From: Nitrososphaerales archaeon
Lineage (GTDB): Archaea; Thermoproteota; Nitrososphaeria; Nitrososphaerales; Nitrososphaeraceae
DNA: 5,495 bases
Assembly: GCA_029237515.1 (NCBI GenBank)
Contig: JARBAV010000012.1
Span: 1 to 5,495 of the forward strand
Direction of reading: 5' to 3'
Within the stretch, counting starts at the first letter, position 1. Every line of letters starts with the position of its first letter. The position numbers were made by a program, and so were the translations under genes. Positions 1 to 5,202 of the stretch are shown here, in pieces. Below the pieces are notes generated by a model. The model was not told the DNA's origin, ran no database searches, and saw only the letters and a program-made list of their open reading frames with translations.

Positions 1-446
1 AGCCTGACCTAACAGATGATCAACTGATAGATTTGCTGGCTGGAAACAGAGTCTATGTCCCTTCAATCGTTGTTTTGAATAAGATCGATTTGGTTGATAA
101 TACTCTACTAATGCAAATACGTCACAGGGTAGGCAATAACTTTATTCCTATTTCAGCAGACGGCAACAAGAATATAGAAGCTGTCAGGGACGCAATTTTT
201 CAAAAACTAGATTTTATTCGAGTTTTTCTAAAGCCGAAAGGTCAGGATGCAGACCTTGAGGAACCTCTCATAGTAAGAAGCGAGTGTACAGTCAGTGACG
301 TCTGCACAAAGATTCGTAGATCCATGACGAGTGATTTTAAGTACGCTCAAGTTTGGGGCAACAGCGTAAAATTTGGAGCGCAAAAAGTAGGCCTAGACCA
401 TCGATTAGTTGATGGCGATATAGTTAGTATTACCAAGAAAAATTAG
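1..446 (+). CDS. DRG-family GTPase with TGS domain, 3' part (partial)
   Basis: The reading frame is open from the left edge (frame starting at base 3), so the gene begins upstream; the TTG at 33 is an internal codon. About 147 C-terminal residues remain of a family usually near 365-375. Visible are the G4 guanine-specificity motif NKID (bases 78-89), followed by the G5-like SAD (153-161). From about base 213 to the stop comes a C-terminal TGS domain beginning IRVFLKPKGQ and ending in the typical LVDGDIVSI. The text before G4 (LLAGNRVYVPSIVVLNKID) is the conserved DRG segment. DRG GTPases are cytoplasmic proteins of archaea and eukaryotes linked to ribosomes and translation. The P-loop, G2 and G3 motifs lie outside the window, so nucleotide-binding integrity cannot be judged. 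The family call is strong because G4, G5 and TGS occur in the right order. Confidence 0.93.
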   Translation, partial: PDLTDDQLIDLLAGNRVYVPSIVVLNKIDLVDNTLLMQIRHRVGNNFIPISADGNKNIEAVRDAIFQKLDFIRVFLKPKGQDADLEEPLIVRSECTVSDVCTKIRRSMTSDFKYAQVWGNSVKFGAQKVGLDHRLVDGDIVSITKKN

Positions 447-452
447 AATGAG

Positions 453-462
453 TTTTTGTTTT
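453..462 (+). terminator. T-rich archaeal terminator after the DRG gene
   Basis: A run of TTTTTGTTTT starts six bases after the stop codon of the GTPase gene. Archaeal RNA polymerase can terminate on U-rich stretches without a hairpin, and no strong stem precedes this one. The call rests on composition and position only. Confidence 0.45.
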
Positions 463-851
463 GAAATCATCCCCCATAGGACGGGCATAACCTTTTCATA
501 ATGAGTGGCAGCTCAGACAAATACCTTCTCCACATTAGCAACATGAAAGTTTTCAGTCTAACTCTGAATCTTCATTGCCGCCACTCTCATCTTATGAAAT
601 GACAGCGTATAGAAAGCTTCGTCTGGTTTAGTGCGATCTTTTATCAAAAAGCTCAAGAACGAGTTCCTACTCTTCCTATAGCGTCCCAAATGAATGTTTT
701 AGCTTTGCAAAAATTGTCGATTTGTTCCAATCCCCGACTAGACGTAAGTCAATTTTGTTATTCTTCTTAGTGAATCATAGGGGACTCGAATGCCCTAACG
801 AACTCCCACTTGACTATGAAAAAATGATCTAGTATCAGTAACGTAAAAAAG

Positions 852-866
852 AGGTTAGTTCAACCT
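852..866 (+). promoter_or_regulatory. Perfect inverted repeat just before the STT3 start
   Basis: AGGTT (852-856), loop AGTTC (857-861) and AACCT (862-866) form a perfect 5-bp stem ending 8 bases before the ATG at 875. The left arm overlaps GAGGT (851-855), the only Shine-Dalgarno-like string upstream, which is also unusually far (about 19 bases) from the start. If the transcript has a leader, the stem could hide that site; if it is leaderless, the repeat could be a protein-binding site. A role is inference. Confidence 0.3.
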
Positions 867-874
867 GTCTTAGC

Positions 875-3706
875 ATGCTTGATGGAAGTAAAACGCTGCT
901 GAGAACAGGTCATTTCCACTTTCAACTTAAACATTTGCTTGTAATTGGAGTACTCGCTATTTCATTTTCAACTGCCTTCATAATCAGGTCTTATCCTATC
1001 AAATATGGTTACTTTTTGAACGAATTTGATCCTTATTTTGATTATCGCGCGACCAAATACATTGTAGATAATGGCCTGCAGGCATACCTAAACTGGCATG
1101 ACACGATGTCTTGGTATCCAGAGGGAAGAAACGTTCCTGCTACATCTCAGATTGGCCTTCATATCGTAGCTGCATATCTTTATCAGATATTCGGGGCCGG
1201 TTCGTCGCTTCTGGATTTTGTGATAATTTTTCCCGTCGTTATGGGTTCCCTAACTACAATTGCAATTTTTGCACTTGTCAGAAGATTGAAGGGTACCTCG
1301 GCTGGGCTTTTTGCAGCGCTGTTTTTTGCTTTTACTCCTGCCATAATTCAACGGGGTAACTTAGGATGGTTCAAATCTGAGCCATTGGGTTTGTTCCTTG
1401 GCATTGTCGCAACCTACCTTTTTGTTTCAGCGATAAAGGGTAGACAAGTTAAATTTGTAATACTCAAAGCAGTGTTGGCTGGATTCTTACTTGGTTTGGC
1501 AAATGCTTCGTGGGGTGGGATTCAGTATTTTGCAATACCTCTCTCCATCTTCTTTATAGCTATCCCATTTTTCCGAAAGGACTTGAGTATTCCTCTGGTA
1601 GTGGCGATATCAATCACCGTGTTGACTTTAGTTACAGCTGGAATATTCCCTAGACCTGGAATTTCGTTTGTTTTCGGTCCCCCAGGAATCGCGATGATTG
1701 GTGGGACTGTATTTTTGGCAGCAACCTATCTTGTGCGGAAATTTACTTCAGCCGATCACACTATTCGGAATGCGGGAATAGTCCTTGGGGTATTTGTTGC
1801 TATTAGTATAGGGGTCATGCTGACTGAAGCATATTATTCCCCTTCCTTTAGGTATTTGAATGCGATAAACCCATTCCTGTCAGCTCAAAATCCATTGACG
1901 GCATCAGTGGCCGAACATTTTACTCCTACTATAGTTGATTACTTCATTGATTACTCGATATTGATGATGTTCGCTGGATTTGGCATTTGGATGGCATTTC
2001 GAAAGAGAAATGATATGACAATTTTCGCTTTAATACTGGGGGTTACTGGACTTTATGTAAGTGCGACGTTCGCTAGGCTCCTTGTCTTTTCGTCAATCAG
2101 CATAATAATACTAGCATCAATGGGCCTATTCGATCTGACAAGAATATTTATGGAAAGGTATTCCTCTACCGGACTTTATACAGAAGGTCAGCAAAAGGCA
2201 GCTAAGGGCAGAGAAAAGAAGAGAATCGAGCGCATGCAATCTAAGCCTTCGCGTAATAAGCCAATTGTTATATCTTTCTCTGTTGTCCTTATTTTCCTCC
2301 TAACTCTCCCCCTATTCTACCCACCCAACATCAATTGGGTAACTTCCGCAGACGTTCCTCCGTCCATTGCAAATGGTGGGACTGGATACAGAATGCAAGT
2401 GGCAGATTGGATTGATGCGTTGAATTGGATTTCAACCAACACGCCTAAGGATTCAGTTGTTGCCTCATGGTGGGACTATGGATACTGGATAACTACTATA
2501 GCCAATAGGACAAGCCTTGCTGACAACGCAACCATAAACCAAACACGAATTGCCGAGCTTGCCAAAATGTTCATCGAACCGGAGAAAGAAGGTTACGATA
2601 TTGCCAAGGACCTGCATTCTGACTACGTTGTACTTTATTTGGTTGGACAGAGGTTCCCCGGGGCCAATGGATCTTCCTTCTATACTCTTGGGAGTGGAGG
2701 TGACGAAAGTAAGAAACAGTGGTTTATTCGGATTGGCGGGTTCAATGAAATGGAATATTTGGAACAGGATGGATTTACCCCTACCCCCAAGTTTTGGAAT
2801 GATACGCTCCTAGGAAAGATGATTCCATTTGAACCTCAAGCATATGCTTCGATTCAAGGAGGCCAACTTGCTGGAATTCAACCAGTATATCAGCCAGGTA
2901 CAATAGCTTTGTATACCCAAGATCTGAAATACCCCTTAACAGAAGAACCAGATCAGCCATTTAGTCTTGTTTATGCATCACCAAGCTTCGTATCTAATAC
3001 TCCGGGCCTAGTTTTCGGTGTATTGGTTTATAAGGTCAATCAAGACTACCAGTCTGATTCTATGTCAGGTGGAAAACAAGGTAATAATAATAGCTCGAAC
3101 ACCGACCCTTCTCCTAATAGCACCTTGGCGGATTCTCAGCCCTTAACTTCGAATTCAACTGGTTCTTCTGCTGCTAATTCAAATTCTACACAGCAAACCG
3201 CTGTCATTCAAACGGCGCAAGGTCCTATAACTATTGAATTTCTACCACAGGTCGCACCAAACCATGTCGACAATTTCAAGCGACTTGCACAAGATGGATT
3301 TTACAACAATACAATTTTTCATAGAATTATTAGCAATTTCATGATCCAGGGAGGAGATCCTAATACTAAGGGGAATACAACACAGCGCAGCAACTGGGGC
3401 ACAGGCGGACCAGGTTACTCAATAAATGAAGAATTTAATGATGTTCCGCATGTTCGTGGTATAGTTTCTATGGCAAGGGCCTCTGATCCTAATAGTGCTG
3501 GATCGCAGTTTTTTATTGTAACAAATGATTCACAGTTTTTGGACGGACAATATACTGCGTTTGGAAGGGTGGTTCAGGGTATGGACACAGTTGATAAGAT
3601 AGCTGGCCTACAAACCACTTCTTCTTTCGGTCAAGCAGATCAGCCTACAAATCCCGATGAAGCAAGAATAACAGGCGTAAGCATAATTAATGGTAGCTCG
3701 ACCTGA
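875..3706 (+). CDS. STT3/AglB oligosaccharyltransferase fused to C-terminal cyclophilin
   Basis: 943 residues. STT3/AglB enzymes move a lipid-linked oligosaccharide onto Asn of N-X-S/T sequons outside the cytoplasm. About 13 membrane segments span residues 20-480, with a basic loop (about 436-462) before the last, placing the rest outside. Motifs: EFDPYFDYRAT (50-60, metal Asp 52); GWFKSE (164-169), where Lys167 sits where the second DXD motif has its first Asp; SVAE (344-347, Glu347); Arg401; WWDYG (532-536, sequon-binding); a eukaryote-like DK motif DESKKQWFIRI (610-620) with Phe617 for the usual Met. A Ser/Asn linker (about 725-772) leads to a cyclophilin (about 774-943) with FHRII (815-819), FMIQGGDP (822-829) and SQFF (877-880). 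The ATG at 875 leaves a short basic N-terminus before the first membrane helix. The gene stands alone, with gaps of 428 and 104 bases. Family assignment is firm; activity of the altered site is uncertain. Confidence 0.95.
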   Translation: MLDGSKTLLRTGHFHFQLKHLLVIGVLAISFSTAFIIRSYPIKYGYFLNEFDPYFDYRATKYIVDNGLQAYLNWHDTMSWYPEGRNVPATSQIGLHIVAAYLYQIFGAGSSLLDFVIIFPVVMGSLTTIAIFALVRRLKGTSAGLFAALFFAFTPAIIQRGNLGWFKSEPLGLFLGIVATYLFVSAIKGRQVKFVILKAVLAGFLLGLANASWGGIQYFAIPLSIFFIAIPFFRKDLSIPLVVAISITVLTLVTAGIFPRPGISFVFGPPGIAMIGGTVFLAATYLVRKFTSADHTIRNAGIVLGVFVAISIGVMLTEAYYSPSFRYLNAINPFLSAQNPLTASVAEHFTPTIVDYFIDYSILMMFAGFGIWMAFRKRNDMTIFALILGVTGLYVSATFARLLVFSSISIIILASMGLFDLTRIFMERYSSTGLYTEGQQKAAKGREKKRIERMQSKPSRNKPIVISFSVVLIFLLTLPLFYPPNINWVTSADVPPSIANGGTGYRMQVADWIDALNWISTNTPKDSVVASWWDYGYWITTIANRTSLADNATINQTRIAELAKMFIEPEKEGYDIAKDLHSDYVVLYLVGQRFPGANGSSFYTLGSGGDESKKQWFIRIGGFNEMEYLEQDGFTPTPKFWNDTLLGKMIPFEPQAYASIQGGQLAGIQPVYQPGTIALYTQDLKYPLTEEPDQPFSLVYASPSFVSNTPGLVFGVLVYKVNQDYQSDSMSGGKQGNNNSSNTDPSPNSTLADSQPLTSNSTGSSAANSNSTQQTAVIQTAQGPITIEFLPQVAPNHVDNFKRLAQDGFYNNTIFHRIISNFMIQGGDPNTKGNTTQRSNWGTGGPGYSINEEFNDVPHVRGIVSMARASDPNSAGSQFFIVTNDSQFLDGQYTAFGRVVQGMDTVDKIAGLQTTSSFGQADQPTNPDEARITGVSIINGSST
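3047..3190 (+). other. Ser/Asn/Thr-rich, sequon-rich linker joining STT3 and cyclophilin
   Basis: Residues about 725-772 of the fusion are low-complexity, rich in Ser, Asn, Thr, Gln and Gly, with no hydrophobic stretch. Five N-X-S/T sequons occur at Asn738, 739, 748, 760 and 770. This marks the domain boundary and suggests a flexible, possibly glycosylated tether outside the cytoplasm. Sequence composition is directly seen; glycosylation is inferred. Confidence 0.75.
3194..3703 (+). other. Cyclophilin-type prolyl isomerase domain of the fusion
   Basis: Residues about 774-943 form a near-complete single-domain cyclophilin. Expected active-site equivalents are visible: Arg817 in FHRII (human CypA Arg55), Phe822 and Met823 (Phe60, Met61), Gln825 (Gln63), Ala867 (Ala101) and Phe880 in SQFF (Phe113). 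The CypA Trp121 position is Phe888 and His126 is Tyr893, as in many prokaryotic-type cyclophilins, which usually lowers cyclosporin affinity. It has no stop or frameshift before it, so it is a true fusion in this sequence. The expected role is cis-trans isomerisation of X-Pro bonds in exported proteins. Confidence 0.93.
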
Positions 3707-3780
3707 GCCGCGGGTTAGGTTCTATGAGTCATAATAAGAGACTAGCGAGTCGTAACTGAGAACAAAATTTCCTTCGAGCC

Positions 3781-3792
3781 ATTTTTTTATGA
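3781..3792 (+). promoter_or_regulatory. Candidate TATA box of a leaderless dodecin transcript
   Basis: ATTTTTTTATGA sits about 20-30 bases before the dodecin ATG at 3811, the spacing expected between an archaeal TATA box and a transcription start at the start codon. No Shine-Dalgarno site precedes the ATG, which also fits a leaderless mRNA. The ATG inside the box (3789) is out of frame with the gene. Confidence 0.45.
3782..3788 (+). terminator. T-run after the STT3 fusion gene
   Basis: Seven consecutive T bases lie 76 bases after the stop codon, suitable for U-run archaeal termination. Upstream, GACT-AGCG-AGTC (3740-3751) is a 4-bp stem with a tetraloop, but it is too far from the T-run to be a classic hairpin terminator. 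The run may equally be part of the dodecin promoter. Confidence 0.35.
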
Positions 3793-3810
3793 ATACCGCT
3801 GCTATCTCTC

Positions 3811-4020
3811 ATGGTTTACAAGTATATTCACATCGTCGGAACGTCACCCGATAGTATTGCCAAGGCAATGGAAGACGCTGTTGATGAGGCGGCTAAAACG
3901 GTGAAGAGTATCCGATGGGCAGAATTGGGAAGGGTAACTCTGAGGATAGAAAATCAAAAAATAGAGGAGTATCAGGCGGAAGTAAAAATTGGTTTCGAAG
4001 TAGAACGAGGCCAAAAATAG
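3811..4020 (+). CDS. Dodecin, flavin-binding protein
   Basis: 69 residues, the usual dodecin length. The start MVYKYIHIVGTSPDSI and the later stretch VKIGFEVE are the family's first and last strands around one amphipathic helix (about 13-32). Trp36 (IRW) and Gln55 (EYQ) fall exactly at the positions that stack on and hydrogen-bond to the isoalloxazine ring in characterised archaeal dodecin. Dodecins assemble as hollow cytoplasmic 12-mers that hold riboflavin, FMN or lumichrome, storing flavin and quenching its photochemistry. The gene follows the STT3 fusion by 104 bases and seems to have its own AT-rich promoter, so a functional link is not implied. No flavin biosynthesis gene is nearby. No key residue is missing; the ligand cannot be read from sequence. 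Confidence 0.95.
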   Translation: MVYKYIHIVGTSPDSIAKAMEDAVDEAAKTVKSIRWAELGRVTLRIENQKIEEYQAEVKIGFEVERGQK

Positions 4021-4365
4021 TTCCATATTTTATTGCGAAACTTTAGCCTTAAGACTGAAGATAGCCGTCGAAGCATTATCGAATCAGAAGGACGCATTTT
4101 ATGACCATATGCTTAGATAGCTGAGATTTAGATAGGTTAGACTAATCAAATGAAGTAATAATTGACCTTAAAAGGCTCGTTATTGAGGCTAGCGCATTTG
4201 ACTAATTTAGCATTCTTGACTTGGATGAATTTTGTCCCTGCCGATCAAATGAAAGCTATTTTAAGATGATTTCATATGAGGCTTTCGCGCCTTTACATTT
4301 GGTAAAATTTTTGCAACGCAATTATCGGCCTGTTAGTCGAACCGGTTTAGGCACATTTTCATGAC

Positions 4366-4398
4366 TTGGTGAGCGGCTCGTGAGCTTCTCGTGAGCAC
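4366..4398 (+). repeat. Three tandem 11-bp units with TGAGC core
   Basis: Units TTGGTGAGCGG, CTCGTGAGCTT and CTCGTGAGCAC follow each other without gaps. CTCGTGAGC is identical in the last two. GAGC and GCTC half-sites alternate, giving overlapping dyads such as GCTC-GT-GAGC (4376-4385) and TCGTG-AG-CACGA (4389-4400). A further TGAGC lies at 4415-4419. The 11-bp period is about one helical turn, so the cores face the same side of the DNA, as in cooperative regulator sites. The array ends about 80 bases before the likely TATA box of the next gene. Confidence 0.5.
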
Positions 4399-4412
4399 GA
4401 AAACCTTTCCAA

Positions 4413-4453
4413 TTTGAGCGTGGCAACAAGCCTATTCAAAACTCCTTCGGGAG
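4413..4453 (+). other. Two adjacent hairpins, second with TTCG tetraloop
   Basis: TTTGA (4413-4417) pairs with TCAAA (4436-4440), enclosing GGC-AACAA-GCC (4422-4432). One base later CTCC-TTCG-GGAG (4442-4453) forms a 4-bp stem closed by C(UUCG)G, an exceptionally stable RNA tetraloop. If transcribed, this patch would fold; no transcript is shown. Confidence 0.35.
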
Positions 4454-4466
4454 ACATACATCGATA

Positions 4467-4487
4467 AAGTTTTAAGAAGTTTTAATA
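4467..4487 (+). promoter_or_regulatory. Duplicated TATA-like box upstream of the 180-residue gene
   Basis: AAGTTTTAA occurs twice with a 10-bp period (4467-4475, 4477-4485), the second continuing as TTTTAATA (4480-4487). Its centre is about 29 bases before the ATG at 4513, the right distance for a nearly leaderless archaeal mRNA. No Shine-Dalgarno site is present. Confidence 0.5.
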
Positions 4488-4512
4488 GTCCCCTCTCAAA
4501 GATCGAAGTACA

Positions 4513-5055
4513 ATGTCTACTACTCCTGGGCGAGAACGCAAAATTCTACTGGAAAAATTAATTGAACGTGATGCCTCAATACGGGGAAGATATCTCATTA
4601 TTGTATCGTCCTTAGATTCTCTTATCCGGGACATAATCTCTTACCATTTTTGTCCACCTGGTCAAGACGATAAGCGCGGACAATTCATTTCTCTCATCTT
4701 GGAGCAACATATACAAAAATCACAATATATCTCAGACATCTTAGAAAAGATAGTTACTTTGAATTACTCAGATCAGCTAAAGAAATACCCTGCTTTATTC
4801 AAAGATTTGCGAAGTGTATCCGATTATACTCTATGGCTTTCAGGTGCGAATTTGGATACTTCTCGCGCATACGATTCAACTGATCAAATGGATACCATTA
4901 GGCTTTCATATTATGATCAAAATGGTGAACTGGGTCACAAGGATGTCAGTCTTGAACATATAGAAGAAAGAATCTCTGATTGTTCTAATCTCCAATTCGC
5001 ACTTGAAGACATCCGTTCTGAAATTAGAGACAAAATTCTGACTGATACCAGATAA
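4513..5055 (+). CDS. Hypothetical helical protein, possibly degenerate HEPN-like
   Basis: 180 residues, family not recognised with confidence. No signal peptide, membrane segment or metal-binding Cys/His cluster is visible. It looks mainly alpha-helical: helices around 8-46, 56-82 and 92-110, a probable beta hairpin near 128-142 (IRLSYYDQNGEL), then helices 146-178. The order (helix with R-x5-H at Arg39/His45, then FISLILEQHIQKSQYISDILEKI in outline, then LRSVSDYTLWLSG) resembles small HEPN-domain proteins whose last motif is normally RNxxAHG; here the Arg, Asn and His of that motif are absent (YTLWLSG, 105-111). If related, it would be a non-catalytic HEPN relative. The start is the only one available near the predicted promoter. 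The length and coherent amphipathic pattern make it a likely real gene; the function is unknown. Confidence 0.75.
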   Translation: MSTTPGRERKILLEKLIERDASIRGRYLIIVSSLDSLIRDIISYHFCPPGQDDKRGQFISLILEQHIQKSQYISDILEKIVTLNYSDQLKKYPALFKDLRSVSDYTLWLSGANLDTSRAYDSTDQMDTIRLSYYDQNGELGHKDVSLEHIEERISDCSNLQFALEDIRSEIRDKILTDTR

Positions 5056-5076
5056 CACGGTATTAAGATTATGTGC

Positions 5077-5128
5077 TTTGAGTATTATCACTTGATATTT
5101 AACCAAAAATGCAAAGGTATTACTCAAA
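5077..5128 (+). other. Long imperfect hairpin between the last two genes
   Basis: TTTGAGTA (5077-5084) pairs perfectly with TACTCAAA (5121-5128). After one T-T mismatch, TATC (5086-5089) pairs with GGTA (5116-5119) including one G-U, giving 12 pairs around a 26-base loop. It starts 21 bases after the stop of the 180-residue gene, so it would lie in that gene's 3' UTR. No T-run follows, which argues against a simple terminator. Confidence 0.45.
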
Positions 5129-5202
5129 CCGGTTCAATTATCCTGTACGGCAGAGCCAAAATGAATATGAGAATGAATTAGATAGTTAATTGGGATAGTT
5201 GA

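Larger units (their letters stand above)
447..874. other. 428-base non-coding gap, small hairpins only
   Basis: No convincing gene lies here on either strand. Frames are short; the longest ATG frame noticed is 33 codons at 501-602. I looked for tRNA T-arm signatures and found none that pair. Small perfect inverted repeats occur at 778-797 (TAGGG with CCCTA, 10-base loop) and 637-650 (CTTTT with AAAAG, 4-base loop). A weaker alternative stem pairs TCATAG (775-780) with CTATGA (814-819). None is diagnostic. The gap presumably holds the promoter of the STT3 gene, but no clear TATA box was found. Confidence 0.6.
4021..4512. other. 492-base intergenic region with repeats and hairpins
   Basis: No convincing gene on either strand; the longest ATG frame noticed is 32 codons (4266-4364), unlike any family I know. 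Contents from left: a T-rich gene end after dodecin (4027-4034); a stem CTTTAG/CTGAAG (4041-4060, one G-U pair); TTAGATAG twice (4113-4120, 4128-4135) with a variant TTAGACTA at 4137-4144; a stem AGGC/GCCT (4279-4292) followed by TTTACATTT; palindrome AACCGGTT (4340-4347); an 11-bp phased repeat (4366-4398); two adjacent hairpins (4413-4453); and a duplicated TATA-like box (4467-4487). The density of structure rises towards the next gene. Confidence 0.55.

Noticed and set aside
501..602. 33-residue ATG frame MSGSSDKYLLHI... in the gap before STT3
   Set aside because: Short, no promoter or ribosome site of note, no recognisable domain; expected by chance in a gap of this size.
778..797. ACTCGAAT inside TAGGG/CCCTA as a tRNA T-loop
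   Set aside because: The loop is ten bases, not seven, and the rest of a tRNA is missing.
3844..4026. Minus-strand frame over dodecin
   Set aside because: It is antisense to a clear dodecin gene with intact ligand residues; a shadow frame.
4145..4253. ATCAAATGAA direct repeat (4145-4154, 4244-4253)
   Set aside because: A 10-base repeat pair is expected several times by chance in an AT-rich window of this length.
4266..4364. 32-residue ATG frame MISYEAFAPLHL... after dodecin
   Set aside because: No homology recognised, and it overlaps the AGGC/GCCT stem and the AACCGGTT palindrome, suggesting non-coding DNA.
4906..5127. Minus-strand frame across the end of the 180-residue gene
   Set aside because: It overlaps the coding gene and a hairpin, and its residues show no domain; a shadow frame.
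5125..5141. GGTTCAATT resembling a tRNA T-arm
   Set aside because: The flanking five bases cannot pair, and no acceptor or anticodon arms fit around it.
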